Source: a virus. Taken from it: DNA of 56,051 nucleotides. A program made the position numbers and the translations under genes. Within the stretch, counting starts at the first letter, position 1. Each line of letters begins with the position of its first letter. The notes under the pieces were generated by a model. That model had not been told where the DNA came from. It did no database searches and saw nothing but the letters and a program-made list of their open reading frames with translations. Positions 1 through 7,437 of this stretch are shown one piece after another. The stretch is from positions 1 to 56,051 of the IMG/VR virus record IMGVR_UViG_3300009163_000041, one strand, 5' to 3'.

Positions 1-14
1 GGGCTTCGCCAACC
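1..14. repeat. Left copy of 14-bp terminal direct repeat
   Basis: The first 14 bases, GGGCTTCGCCAACC, are repeated exactly as the last 14 bases at 56038-56051. This fits a circular or terminally redundant molecule cut at an arbitrary point by assembly. It is too short to be called a biological terminal repeat with confidence. Confidence 0.6.
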
Positions 15-38
15 TGTAAACATTTCTAAAAGTAAAAG

Positions 39-494
39 TTATCTAAGTTGCAGGGCTATCCTTCTCCTCATGCGAGCCAGTCTGGATTGCTTTCTAATTA
101 TGATTTTCTTGTTATTCTTAGACTTAACCAGTCCTGCTAGTGCCAGATGATAGTATATAGTGTTGTGATCCTTCTTGAGTATCCTGCTGATGCCTACTCC
201 AGATACGCCTCGCTTGTATAGCTCGCATATAACTTCTCCTCTAAGTTTGCTGGTACTCTCGTCTCTCTTTGTAGATAGTATCAATGTAAACTGTTCTTTA
301 CTTAGCCAGTTCTTTAGGTAGTCGTGAGCCATATCTTCTGGTGTCTTGAACTTTGCCTTGGGCGTTATTACCCCTGTACCTGTTGCCATGCCCTGTGCCA
401 GCCTTTGCAATACTGCTCCCATCTTGTTTAGCTCTATCTCTAATAGGGCTACTCTTTGAGTAATTACTGCTACTCCATTCATTGATTCATTCAT
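39..494 (-). CDS. DnaA domain-IV-like helix-turn-helix protein
   Basis: A 151-residue protein with a ribosome-binding site (GGGGAAGGACA) before ATG. The N-terminal 40 residues look helical, with a heptad-like hydrophobic pattern. Residues about 80-120 (ending GISRILKKDHNTIYYHL) resemble the helix-turn-helix of DnaA domain IV, where the D-H-(N/S)-T-(I/V) signature contacts the DnaA box. The AAA+ ATPase part of DnaA is absent, so this is a DNA-binding fragment, not an initiator. The C-terminus is very basic (KKIIIRKQSRLARMRRRIA). It is the last gene of a leftward operon and overlaps its upstream neighbour by four bases (ATGA). A role in replication or regulation is inferred only. Confidence 0.7.
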   Translation of the reverse strand: MNESMNGVAVITQRVALLEIELNKMGAVLQRLAQGMATGTGVITPKAKFKTPEDMAHDYLKNWLSKEQFTLILSTKRDESTSKLRGEVICELYKRGVSGVGISRILKKDHNTIYYHLALAGLVKSKNNKKIIIRKQSRLARMRRRIALQLR

Positions 495-1003
495 TGTCCT
501 TCCCCCTTTGCCATGTTGTTGAATGCTACCTGTATAGTATCTGGTGCTGGCAATGCCAGCATACAGCTTCCATATAGGTAAGTCTCGCCTGTGTAATAAT
601 GTGGGAATATTGTTCCCCTATCTTTCTCTTTCTTAACATCTACCTCTTTTAGTCCTGCCTTTGTAAGCTCTAGGATCTGCTCGTTAAATGGTGCGTTCTG
701 TAGTCCTGCGTAGTGGATGCACTGCTCTTGTTCAAGCGTTCCCAATCTCGCCTTGTTTTCATCCCAGAATTCAAACTGCTTTAGCTCTGGGCATAGGGCT
801 ACTAACTTCTTCCAGTTCTTTCCCTTGTCTGTCATATAGTAGTAGTCACCACAAGTTTCATCCTCAAATACTGCGTGTTCGTTTTCTCTCTTGTTCTTTG
901 TCTTGATCCCCCAGATTCCAGCTATGGAAATGTATGCATCTACCATTGATGCACCAGCCAAGAGGAACTCGTCTCCTACTGTTCTCCAGATTGTGAAGTT
1001 CAT
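491..1003 (-). CDS. Hypothetical protein, 170 aa
   Basis: Not recognised. Soluble, mixed alpha/beta composition without signal peptide or membrane segment. Aromatic-rich stretches (GDYYYMTDKGKNW, IFPHYYTGETYLYG) suggest a compact fold. It overlaps both neighbours by ATGA junctions, so it is translationally coupled in the 0.04-4.1 kb leftward operon. Confidence 0.75.
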   Translation of the reverse strand: MNFTIWRTVGDEFLLAGASMVDAYISIAGIWGIKTKNKRENEHAVFEDETCGDYYYMTDKGKNWKKLVALCPELKQFEFWDENKARLGTLEQEQCIHYAGLQNAPFNEQILELTKAGLKEVDVKKEKDRGTIFPHYYTGETYLYGSCMLALPAPDTIQVAFNNMAKGEGQ

Positions 1004-1257
1004 AGGTCTTCTAGGATGCTGATGAACTTAGGCGTTACAGCTCTCCCAGTTTTCTCAAGAAACTTATCCATATGCTCCAGCCCACCCTTAATTATTTTCT
1101 TGGATGTATGATCGTAGCTAGGCCAATGCTGTTTGATCCCTGTCCTCATAAGCTGGCGCATGTAGGCCAACTGTTCCTCGTTGGCGAATAGCACCACTGC
1201 GTCTCTTGGGGTTTTCGTCTGCTTGTAGTTATATACTGATCTGAGTATTGCTGGCAT
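1000..1257 (-). CDS. Hypothetical protein, 85 aa
   Basis: Not recognised. A strong ribosome-binding site (AAGGAGG, 7 bases before ATG) sets the start, and the stop overlaps the next start (ATGA). The protein is basic and probably helical in its centre, with no membrane segment. Confidence 0.75.
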   Translation of the reverse strand: MPAILRSVYNYKQTKTPRDAVVLFANEEQLAYMRQLMRTGIKQHWPSYDHTSKKIIKGGLEHMDKFLEKTGRAVTPKFISILEDL

Positions 1258-1269
1258 TGTGATTCCTCC

Positions 1270-1383
1270 TTATATTTTCTGTATTGCTAAGTGGTAGAAC
1301 CATATAATCAAGGCGATTGGATACAACCACCAAGGCATGTTGTGTGCGTGAATAATTAGACATGCGATAAAAAGCGTCATCAT
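1270..1383 (-). CDS. Small single-pass membrane protein, 37 aa
   Basis: Very short frame starting MMTLFIACLII. Two hydrophobic stretches flank a short HAHNMPWW segment, so one or two membrane spans are possible. A ribosome-binding site (GGAGGGATAG) lies just before tandem ATG codons, inside the 3' end of the upstream glycosyltransferase gene, and the TAA stop lies in the ribosome-binding site of the next gene. The tight packing supports a real gene. Function unknown. Confidence 0.6.
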   Translation of the reverse strand: MMTLFIACLIIHAHNMPWWLYPIALIIWFYHLAIQKI

Positions 1384-2814
1384 CTATCCCTCCAAATTAA
1401 ATGTCGGCTGATTGATTTCTTCCTCAAATTTCTTCAAGTCATGCTTGGTTGGAATTTTTGAGGGTCTGCGTTGTATCATTTCGTCTGGATTATGGCAAGC
1501 GGAAACGAATGTTGTGTGTTCTGAATTGTGAATATCTTTTATCCCATGATCACGCATCAGTTCGATTCTGGTCTTGTTCCACGCCCTACTGCACTGTCTG
1601 CCGTAGTCTGTGATGTTTTTGTTGATCAAATCGCTCTTGGTAATTTTCCCATACTCATTGATTGCCTCAAGTACGCTCTGTGTCTTGGGAGTCTTTTTAT
1701 CCGTTACCAGCGAGTAGAACGCCTCTGAGAGTTGCTTTGCCTGTATCTTCCAAGTGAATTTCTCCTCTACGATTTGCCTGTTTAAATCGCCCCACAGCTT
1801 CAATTCATCGACTTGGCAGTTCTGGAGATAGTCCAGTTTCTTTAAAAAATCCTCTTTGCTGTTAAACAGGAATGGGTAATTCTTGTGGAACATTTCTGGA
1901 AATGCGTTCTTATTTGGAGCCAGCACGACCTTGCCACAGGCCATCATATCCAGCACAGACATCGACCACATGGAGTATCCGACATGGTAGGAGATCCCGA
2001 ATCGAATCGTGGATAGGAATTGGTAGTAATTGTCATGGCTCTCGAATGATTTCACCAAAAGCTTTTCGTGGTTTTCAACATTCGCTCCGTTGATATTGCT
2101 CACCCATAGTTTTCCTTTGATGTGAGGAAAGATGAAGGATGCCATGTCCTCGAATCTGCTTTCAGCCGATACCCTGTGCGGAAAACCTATCAAATCGTTG
2201 TTTATTTCGCTTTTGTGGGCTGGAATGGAGGTCTTGGGGGTGATGACCCTAGCCTTGCTGTAATCGAGCGTATATTCGCCCAATAGCTCATTTTTCATGT
2301 ACTTCAGCATGTGATCAGACTGTACGCCGATCATATGGCTGTTTTCCCACCCATCCAGAAGTCTAAGAATGTAGGATGGCTCGTAGCCCTTGCTGTCCTT
2401 GTAATCCAACCAGTTAATGTAGGAAAATACTGGGATCTCCTCCCTGCGCTTGTTCGCAAAGGCTCGCAAGGCTCCTGCATGCTCTGGGAGCATCGTCCAG
2501 ATCAGATCAATATCATGCCTGTAGGTATTAAAGTATTCGGAAATTGCGTTTGTGTCGAAGTGGAACCGTGAATTCAGAGCATCATTCACATATGGATACT
2601 TAACCAGTGTCACATTGTTTGGCTTGTTCGGCCAGCAGTGATAGTTCTCTGGTGGAACCAGTACAAAGAAATGCCAATCCTCCACCTCGTTCAGCGCAAG
2701 GATTGAGTTTTTGACAAAGATGAATCCGCTGTCTGCGCTCAGATTGAACTTGTGCGTTACCTTATCCACATTGGATGGATTTAGGTAGATCAAAACCCGA
2801 AGGTTTAACTTCAC
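1384..2814 (-). CDS. Glycosyltransferase, GT-B fold (GT4-like), with extra C-terminal domain
   Basis: A 476-residue protein beginning with GTG directly after the upstream TAA stop. The first ~370 residues look like a GT-B transferase: an N-terminal Rossmann-like half (LRVLIYLNPSNVDKVT; tracts such as DLIWTMLPEHAGALRAF) and a C-terminal donor-binding half with the family pattern HVGYSMWSMSVLDMMACGK, then VVLAPNKNAFPEMF, where GT4 enzymes recognise the nucleotide sugar. Residues about 375-476 form an additional Lys/Asn-rich, partly helical tail with no counterpart that I know of in GT4 enzymes. It stands alone among small hypothetical genes, far from the main sugar cassette. Donor and acceptor cannot be deduced. 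Confidence 0.78.
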   Translation of the reverse strand: MKLNLRVLIYLNPSNVDKVTHKFNLSADSGFIFVKNSILALNEVEDWHFFVLVPPENYHCWPNKPNNVTLVKYPYVNDALNSRFHFDTNAISEYFNTYRHDIDLIWTMLPEHAGALRAFANKRREEIPVFSYINWLDYKDSKGYEPSYILRLLDGWENSHMIGVQSDHMLKYMKNELLGEYTLDYSKARVITPKTSIPAHKSEINNDLIGFPHRVSAESRFEDMASFIFPHIKGKLWVSNINGANVENHEKLLVKSFESHDNYYQFLSTIRFGISYHVGYSMWSMSVLDMMACGKVVLAPNKNAFPEMFHKNYPFLFNSKEDFLKKLDYLQNCQVDELKLWGDLNRQIVEEKFTWKIQAKQLSEAFYSLVTDKKTPKTQSVLEAINEYGKITKSDLINKNITDYGRQCSRAWNKTRIELMRDHGIKDIHNSEHTTFVSACHNPDEMIQRRPSKIPTKHDLKKFEEEINQPTFNLEG

Positions 2815-3054
2815 TTATACAATCTCTGATTCTTTTTCGATCAATACGGTAAGCTCTACCTTGCCACTTGTTCCCCGAATATTCATCACAAATGGGAGCA
2901 TTTCGTGTAGGAATTTGTGCTTCCTGTTGGCTGTGATCCTCGCTCGCTCGACAACTGCCTTGCGAAGTTCGTCTGGAAGCTCGCCTATCCTCTTTACTGG
3001 ATGCTGTGCCGTGTTGCACAGGTTTACAAAGTCTTTTCTGCTTATGTTTCTCAT
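2815..3054 (-). CDS. Hypothetical basic protein, 79 aa
   Basis: Not recognised. Highly basic N-terminal half (MRNISRKDFVNL, VERARITANRKHKFL) and a beta-rich C-terminal end. The start overlaps the upstream stop (ATGA) and the stop abuts the GTG of the glycosyltransferase gene. Confidence 0.72.
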   Translation of the reverse strand: MRNISRKDFVNLCNTAQHPVKRIGELPDELRKAVVERARITANRKHKFLHEMLPFVMNIRGTSGKVELTVLIEKESEIV

Positions 3055-3347
3055 ACCATTTGCTCCAATTCTTCCATTCTTTCCTGCTCTTGCTCGGTTA
3101 ATGGTTCAAGCTCTCTGAATCTTTCGACTTTGAATCCCCTTTCCCTGTGGGGAGGAATCTCGCTAACTGGATTAACAAGTTCAGCAAGTGTAACAGCGAT
3201 CTCACCAGCTTCTCCATTCAACCCGACCCCAACTTCCACATCTCGAACCGTGTACACCTTGTCTTTTAAAGGTAGATTCGTGTAGTAAATCAGAATCTCT
3301 GTGGGGAACCTGTCGTCCACGCATATTACTTTTGTACCACTTACCAT
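3051..3347 (-). CDS. Hypothetical phage protein, 98 aa (beta-rich N-terminus, Glu-rich tail)
   Basis: Starts MVSGTKVICVDDRFP and continues with short beta-strand-like segments (KVYTVRDVEVGVGLNGEAG, IAVTLAELVNP). The C-terminal 25 residues are a Glu/Gln-rich helix. The layout resembles a small uncharacterised protein family common in environmental tailed phages, with a conserved CVDD then YTVR then LVEL/AELVNP order; this likeness is from memory. No clear ribosome-binding site precedes the ATG. Confidence 0.7.
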   Translation of the reverse strand: MVSGTKVICVDDRFPTEILIYYTNLPLKDKVYTVRDVEVGVGLNGEAGEIAVTLAELVNPVSEIPPHRERGFKVERFRELEPLTEQEQERMEELEQMV

Positions 3348-3370
3348 TTAATGTCTCATGGGAATCTGGT

Positions 3371-3703
3371 TTATGTATATTCTTCCATTGAAAGGGCATC
3401 GAGTGCCATCTTGCCAACCTTGGAGTCCACATCTGCTAAGACTTTAAGTGTGTCCTTTAGCCGTTTGTTTGATGCCTCAAGATGCATGACTCTGAAGTAA
3501 AGGGCTTCGTTTCTTTCCCGCATCTGCTCCAGTCCAGTTTTTAGCACCTCTGCCACTGCATTTTCCTTGGGCTGGATGTTCGTTACGCTGTCCGTAAGGC
3601 TCATGCGATAACACATAGCATCTCCGAAACAGGTTTGACAATCCTTTTTTTCGTCCTGTTTTCTGTCGATATATTCAATGATGGCTGGTGCGTCGATAAG
3701 CAT
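3371..3703 (-). CDS. Hypothetical protein, 110 aa, with cysteine pair and coiled coil
   Basis: A ribosome-binding site (AAAGGAGAAAACT) precedes ATG. Near the N-terminus a Cys-rich segment (DCQTCFGDAMC) could bind a metal, and residues about 50-95 form a likely coiled coil (EQMRERNEALYFRVMHLEAS and on). It is the second gene of the block that begins at 4132. Function unknown. Confidence 0.72.
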   Translation of the reverse strand: MLIDAPAIIEYIDRKQDEKKDCQTCFGDAMCYRMSLTDSVTNIQPKENAVAEVLKTGLEQMRERNEALYFRVMHLEASNKRLKDTLKVLADVDSKVGKMALDALSMEEYT

Positions 3704-3811
3704 AGTTTTCTCCTTTTTGGTTTTGGGGTGCGAGTCTCAGATATTGTCAAACAGATCTCATCCGTCCACCAAAAAGAAAAATATTATTCACAGGGGTTGA
3801 TTCGAATAGCA

Positions 3812-4132
3812 CTAGGCATCTACCAAGGCATCTTCGATTTCGCTTCGGATATTCTCAACCTCTTCTGCATCATAATACTCGCCGTCGATTTCTTCCGAGA
3901 TAGACTCATTCCTAATCTCAGAGTCGATCCAGTCCACCTTACCGCAACGAAAATCAGTAGGGGATAGTTCCTCTACGATCCGAGACGGTGAGTAGCGAGA
4001 GTCTCCAATTTTGACTTCTGGATAGATCTCATCCAAGAAGTCCCTGTAGCGTTGCTCTGTATCAATCGGATCTAACTCTGCTTTGACTCGTTTTTCCAGT
4101 TCAGCTTGTACTTTTTTTTCTGTGTTGTTCAT
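3812..4132 (-). CDS. Hypothetical acidic protein, 106 aa (Met-Asn-Asn group)
   Basis: Begins MNNTEKKVQ after a ribosome-binding site (AAAGAGGAATAAAACC). Strongly acidic in the second half (SEEIDGEYYDAEEVENI). No recognised domain. It shares the Met-Asn-Asn start and A-rich 5' coding end with many small genes of this phage. The 108 bases downstream (3704-3811) hold no gene that I can see. Confidence 0.72.
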   Translation of the reverse strand: MNNTEKKVQAELEKRVKAELDPIDTEQRYRDFLDEIYPEVKIGDSRYSPSRIVEELSPTDFRCGKVDWIDSEIRNESISEEIDGEYYDAEEVENIRSEIEDALVDA

Positions 4133-4149
4133 GGTTTTATTCCTCTTTG

Positions 4150-4317
4150 TTAGGCTGTTACCAGCCCTGCTTCGATGAATACCTTGGCCGTCCGACCATA
4201 GCTACCCTGTAGCGACCAAGCCAGTCCAGTGCTTACTAGGTACTGAAATAGTTCGATCACTCCAGCTTCATCCAATTCTCCGTTCTCGTAGGCTAGGATT
4301 TGATTGATGTTGTTCAT
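4150..4317 (-). CDS. Small conserved phage protein, 55 aa (DUF7417-like)
   Basis: Frame MNNINQILAYENGELDEAGV, ending GRTAKVFIEAGLVTA. The order AYENGELDE, ELFQ.LV.TGLAWSLQG, YGRTA, IEAGL is a pattern I recall from a small, widespread phage family of unknown function (DUF7417-like; not verified). A very strong ribosome-binding site (AAGGAGGTAGTAGC) precedes ATG, and the ATG overlaps the upstream stop (ATGA). Confidence 0.75.
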   Translation of the reverse strand: MNNINQILAYENGELDEAGVIELFQYLVSTGLAWSLQGSYGRTAKVFIEAGLVTA

Positions 4318-4568
4318 GCTACTACCTCCTTTTTTTTGATTTTGAAAAGATCGAATACAAAGGTTTCGAATTGATCAACATTACCGAATTTGCATCGATA
4401 CCTGTAATCACTTGTTCCCCTGTCGTATGCTTCCAGAAGTATCGACTCGTCTAATTCAACTGAAACCCAATATTGCGAGCCTTTCCGATTCGTATACAGT
4501 GATGATGGGGTAGCTTTTGAAAAACCGAGCGATTTGATGCGATTCACGATGTTTTCTGTGTTGTTCAT
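4314..4568 (-). CDS. Hypothetical protein, 84 aa (Met-Asn-Asn group)
   Basis: The start is placed at the ATG at 4568 (MNNTENIVNRI), which has a ribosome-binding site (AGAAAGGAAACCAACC); the frame is open further upstream but without a comparable site. The centre is beta-rich (YWVSVELDESILLEAYDRG) and the protein ends in a lysine-rich helix. Not recognised. Confidence 0.7.
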   Translation of the reverse strand: MNNTENIVNRIKSLGFSKATPSSLYTNRKGSQYWVSVELDESILLEAYDRGTSDYRYRCKFGNVDQFETFVFDLFKIKKKEVVA

Positions 4569-4588
4569 GGTTGGTTTCCTTTCTGAGC

Positions 4589-4762
4589 TTATATTTTGGC
4601 AAGTATTTCTGTTAAGGCTTGGGCATATCCTTTGGCGTGACCAAGTTTCTCGCCTTGGTAACAAGATCCAGCATCTTGAGCGTTCTTTTCTAGTTGAGGG
4701 ATTTGTGCCTCTGCCTCTGCCTTGTATTGCTGAATAAGTTTTTTAAGTTCTTCTGTTTTCAC
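4589..4762 (-). CDS. Small helical protein, 57 aa, GTG start
   Basis: I place the start at GTG 4762 (VKTEELKKLIQQYKAEAEAQ), because a full ribosome-binding site (AAGGAGG) lies 7 bases upstream. The in-frame ATG at 4798 has none and lies only 10 bases after the predicted -10 box. The protein is a likely antiparallel helical hairpin with a middle DAGSCYQGEKLGHAKGYA. Function unknown. Confidence 0.65.
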   Translation of the reverse strand: MKTEELKKLIQQYKAEAEAQIPQLEKNAQDAGSCYQGEKLGHAKGYAQALTEILAKI

Positions 4763-4808
4763 TTTCTGGCCTCCTTGGTTGATGGTTTGTTCATTCATTA
4801 CGCATGAG

Positions 4809-4837
4809 AGTCTATACTATGCTAACCAGCTTTGCAA
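4809..4837 (-). promoter_or_regulatory. Repeat-family sigma70-type promoter (TTGCAA-17-TAGACT)
   Basis: On the minus strand TTGCAA (4837-4832), a 17-base spacer and TAGACT (4814-4809), preceded by the A/T-rich AAAAATAAAGC tract. It drives the gene beginning at 4762. It matches the element family also seen at 5260, 6742, 7448, 7941, 8776, 15929, 16194, 42943 and 43460. Confidence 0.7.
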
Positions 4838-4840
4838 GCT

Positions 4841-5038
4841 TTATTTTTGACTTTTTTTAACTTTCTTTTTAGGCACTTCTTCGAGGAGCTTTCGGTACTG
4901 ATAGGAGTCCAGCCCCTTGTAGGATACCTTGCGGATCTCCTCCAGCACTGCTCTGGGATCTTTTGCCTTCAGTCCCTCATCTGCCTTTGATGCGATCAAA
5001 AGCAGTGTTTTGAAGTAGCTTTCTTTTGAGTTGTTCAT
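4841..5038 (-). CDS. Small basic protein, 65 aa (Met-Asn-Asn group)
   Basis: MNNSKESYFKTLLLIASKAD, ending in a lysine-rich tail (KKKVKKSQK). A GGAG motif 7 bases before ATG lies within the last codons of the upstream gene, so the two are coupled. Mostly helical; function unknown. Confidence 0.7.
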   Translation of the reverse strand: MNNSKESYFKTLLLIASKADEGLKAKDPRAVLEEIRKVSYKGLDSYQYRKLLEEVPKKKVKKSQK

Positions 5039-5040
5039 TA

Positions 5041-5235
5041 TTAAACTCCGATGAATTCCCGATAGTCGATGAAAAGATCGTCCGAGTAGCTGTACACATG
5101 GTCAGTGCGATCCTTTAGGTTTTTTACGAACAGATACCGTTTCCCAGCCTTGATGAATGGAACCTCTCCATATGGCCGATAGAACGGATAGCTGTTGAAG
5201 TTGTGGTCTGGTTGATGGGGATTTTCGTTGTTCAT
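5041..5235 (-). CDS. Small aromatic-rich protein, 64 aa (Met-Asn-Asn group)
   Basis: MNNENPHQPDHNFNSYPFYR; rich in Tyr and Phe. Ribosome-binding site AGAGAGGA before ATG and a family promoter 25 bases upstream (5260-5288). Not recognised. Confidence 0.7.
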   Translation of the reverse strand: MNNENPHQPDHNFNSYPFYRPYGEVPFIKAGKRYLFVKNLKDRTDHVYSYSDDLFIDYREFIGV

Positions 5236-5259
5236 GTTTTTTCCTCTCTTTCTATAAGC

Positions 5260-5288
5260 ACTCTACTAGATCCAAAGCCGTTTGGCAA
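5260..5288 (-). promoter_or_regulatory. Repeat-family promoter (TTGCCA-17-TAGAGT)
   Basis: TTGCCA at 5288-5283, 17-base spacer, TAGAGT at 5265-5260 on the minus strand. The -35 region contains the inverted repeat CCAAA-CGGC-TTTGG, the clearest dyad of the family and a candidate operator. Confidence 0.75.
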
Positions 5289-5291
5289 GCT

Positions 5292-5642
5292 TTATTTTTG
5301 ATTATGTTTTACCAGCGATATGACCTTGGCTGGATACTCCCATAGGGTAAAGATTGCCGACCTATTCCTTGGATCGTTTATTAGTGACTCCAGCAGTGCC
5401 TCGACTGATTCCTTGTTTGGATTGTTTGCACAAACAGGCCCGAATTTAGAGGTAATCAAATAGTGCTTTTGACCATCCTCCTCTACAATTCCAAACTGGA
5501 ATTCAAGTGGCTCAAATGATCCATGCTTTTCCTTGTGATCTGCCCTAGCCCTCACCAGTTGAGGATCTATTTTTATGGATGGATCATGCTCCCAGCATCC
5601 CCAGTCCTTAGTTTGCCGTGTGGTTGTTTCTTTAATGATCAT
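5292..5642 (-). CDS. Hypothetical protein, 116 aa
   Basis: MIIKETTTRQTKDWGCWEHD; a strong ribosome-binding site (AAAGGAGGCAAT) precedes ATG. Mixed composition, one Cys-Trp pair near the N-terminus, no membrane segment. Not recognised. Its stop codon lies directly upstream of the 5260 promoter. Confidence 0.72.
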   Translation of the reverse strand: MIIKETTTRQTKDWGCWEHDPSIKIDPQLVRARADHKEKHGSFEPLEFQFGIVEEDGQKHYLITSKFGPVCANNPNKESVEALLESLINDPRNRSAIFTLWEYPAKVISLVKHNQK

Positions 5643-5682
5643 TATTGCCTCCTTTTTGGCTTCAGAATGCCCCTAGAACTCG

Positions 5683-5922
5683 TCATGGTAGGACATACCG
5701 CCGTCCAATCGTTCCCGACTCAGTCAGAGCCAGAAAGGGCAATAAACGCCGAAACGCTGTGAATCGGAACCGTTTATCTTTCTTTCCTTTCTTGTCGTAG
5801 AGCCGAGTCTTGAACTTCTGCCCTCCGTCAGTGAATGTCTCAATGCAGGACTTGAAGTACCCGCCGTCAGACAGGATTCCAAGTGCCTCTTTCAGTTGTG
5901 ATGGTGCGATGGCTGTGTTCAT
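5683..5922 (-). CDS. Hypothetical basic protein, 79 aa
   Basis: MNTAIAPSQLKEALGILSDG; ribosome-binding site AAAGGAGGTCAC. The middle is very basic (KFKTRLYDKKGKKDKRFRF), which would suit nucleic-acid binding. Not recognised. Confidence 0.72.
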   Translation of the reverse strand: MNTAIAPSQLKEALGILSDGGYFKSCIETFTDGGQKFKTRLYDKKGKKDKRFRFTAFRRLLPFLALTESGTIGRRYVLP

Positions 5923-5932
5923 GTGACCTCCT

Positions 5933-6004
5933 TTATTTTGGTAGTGTTACTGCGAAGACAATCAGATTTCCCAATACAAAAAACAGGACGAATATAAGAT
6001 CCAT
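5933..6004 (-). CDS. Tiny hydrophobic peptide, 23 aa
   Basis: MDLIFVLFFVLGNLIVFAVT, ending LPK, is one continuous membrane-spanning segment. A near-perfect ribosome-binding site (AGAAAGGAGGTCT) precedes ATG, and the TAA stop is shared with the ribosome-binding region of the next gene. Strong initiation signals on such a short frame support a real micro-protein; function unknown. Confidence 0.55.
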   Translation of the reverse strand: MDLIFVLFFVLGNLIVFAVTLPK

Positions 6005-6015
6005 AGACCTCCTTT

Positions 6016-6381
6016 CTACCAGTACTTCTGGCCTAGTAACGCCTCGTAGTCGTTGTTGATTCCAAGCGGAAGATGATCATCCTCTGGACGCTTGGCCTCG
6101 ATCTCCCTGCACTGATCCGAAGTGAATTGTGAACTTAGGGCGATGGTGGCGACTAACTCTCCCTCCTTGTAACTGCTGGTGATCGTGCTGTACTCGCCAT
6201 TCTCAAGCTCGACCCCAACATAGGCTTTCCCGCCCTCCTGCCGTCCAATCTTTACCGTCTCACCTCGAAAGGTGATCTTAACTACTTTGGAGAGTTGTCC
6301 GTAGGGATTGAGTGCCAGATCGCCGACCTTGAGACTCTCAACATAGTGCCGACTGGGTTTGAATCGCAGTGCGTAGTTCAT
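6016..6381 (-). CDS. Hypothetical protein, 121 aa
   Basis: MNYALRFKPSRHYVESLKVG; GGAGGT ribosome-binding site. Residues 20-80 look like a small beta-barrel (SKVVKITFRGETVKIG, KAYVGVELENGEYSTI). The start follows the upstream TAA directly, so it is coupled to the 6382 gene. Confidence 0.72.
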   Translation of the reverse strand: MNYALRFKPSRHYVESLKVGDLALNPYGQLSKVVKITFRGETVKIGRQEGGKAYVGVELENGEYSTITSSYKEGELVATIALSSQFTSDQCREIEAKRPEDDHLPLGINNDYEALLGQKYW

Positions 6382-6699
6382 TTATGCAACCTCCAATTGG
6401 CGGGGGAACTCGTAGCTACGGAAGGCATGCGCTTGGTAGGCGATCTCGCCAACTTGATCGCAATACACATCAGCGACCTCGCCCTTGATGGAGACTTTCC
6501 CAGCCCTGCTGAACACCCGACGAACCGTGTAGGTGTCGTTGCTGGCTAGATCCACAGTCACCGAGTATCCATTACTCACTGGAAGACTGATTCCAGTCTC
6601 ACGGCGAATCACCCGACCGCCAGAGATGGCGAGGATGTTTCTGATTCCGATCTGCGCTACCAAGGTTTGTGCGTCACAAGCTATGAATTGATTGTTCAC
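6382..6699 (-). CDS. Conserved phage beta-rich protein, 105 aa, GTG start
   Basis: The start is placed at GTG 6699 (VNNQFIACDAQTL), with GGAGGT 6 bases upstream. The in-frame ATG at 6732 would sit only 9 bases after the -10 box and has no ribosome-binding site. The series ISGGRVIRRETGISLP, NGYSVTVDLASNDTYTV and RRVFSRAG resembles a small family common in environmental phages; this is a recollection. Function unknown. Confidence 0.72.
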   Translation of the reverse strand: MNNQFIACDAQTLVAQIGIRNILAISGGRVIRRETGISLPVSNGYSVTVDLASNDTYTVRRVFSRAGKVSIKGEVADVYCDQVGEIAYQAHAFRSYEFPRQLEVA

Positions 6700-6741
6700 T
6701 TTGTTACCTCCGTTGTTGGTTGTTTCACTCATTACCCGATC

Positions 6742-6770
6742 ACTCTATTATATTCGAAGCGGTTTGGCAA
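6742..6770 (-). promoter_or_regulatory. Repeat-family promoter (TTGCCA-17-TAGAGT)
   Basis: TTGCCA at 6770-6765, 17-base spacer beginning AACCGCTTCGAAT, TAGAGT at 6747-6742. Transcription would start next to the ATG at 6732, which supports translation from the downstream GTG. Confidence 0.75.
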
Positions 6771-6779
6771 GCACTATTT

Positions 6780-7403
6780 TTAGTGACCCCAAGAACGATA
6801 ATGAGTACCGCCCTCATGCTTGTATAGGTTGCCATAGATCGGGGATTTGATGCTGTGGCTGGTCTTGCCGTTGTAGGATCGAATCACAAGATTTACCCGA
6901 TTGATTTCATCAGTCACGAACTTATCTTTGGCTGGGGCGCATTCATCAGAACACCAGCTAGTGTCACGAACTGATATTGAGCCAATCTGCCGAAGTTTTA
7001 AACTCCGATTGCCCACAGCTACAATCTGGTAGAACTCACGATTGGTCTGATCATAGCCCCAGCTTGAATAAAGAATATCGCCAACCTTGTAAGGATTAAC
7101 GAACTCTTCCCTAGCCTTGGCGTTTTCGCCAAGTCGCTGTTGCTTTGCATTGGCCTTAGAATCAATATTTGCCTTGATTGTGGCAACATGCGCTTCCGCT
7201 TGCTCAAGATTATGAGCAAAACAATACTTTCCAATAGAATGACGGAAACGACTAGGATACTTTTGCTTTAAGGCAATAAGCCGATCCGATATAATGTTAA
7301 TATAATATCGGGATCTGGATTGATCGCCCAAATCGGAAACTCGAATCTGGTATCCTTTGTAGTTTTCGTTGCTGACTTCTTGAGTTTTAATTTCGTTGTT
7401 CAT
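6780..7403 (-). CDS. Hypothetical protein, 207 aa (Met-Asn-Asn group)
   Basis: MNNEIKTQEVSNENYKGYQI; ribosome-binding site AGAGAGGA. Two parts: an N-terminal alpha/beta half with a Lys/Ala-rich helix (about 75-105), then a beta-rich half containing NPYKVGDILYSSWGYDQTN and FYQIVAVGNRSLKLRQIGS, which recalls a family found in marine phages (from memory). Largest protein of the promoter-linked cluster. Function unknown. Confidence 0.75.
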   Translation of the reverse strand: MNNEIKTQEVSNENYKGYQIRVSDLGDQSRSRYYINIISDRLIALKQKYPSRFRHSIGKYCFAHNLEQAEAHVATIKANIDSKANAKQQRLGENAKAREEFVNPYKVGDILYSSWGYDQTNREFYQIVAVGNRSLKLRQIGSISVRDTSWCSDECAPAKDKFVTDEINRVNLVIRSYNGKTSHSIKSPIYGNLYKHEGGTHYRSWGH

Positions 7404-7437
7404 TTTGGGTTCCTCTCTTTCTTGGTTGTTTTATTTA

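Noticed and set aside
2762-3432. Additional frames at 2762-3019 and 3202-3432
   Set aside because: They overlap supported genes in shifted frames and have Arg/Ser-rich, tract-like composition and no initiation signals.
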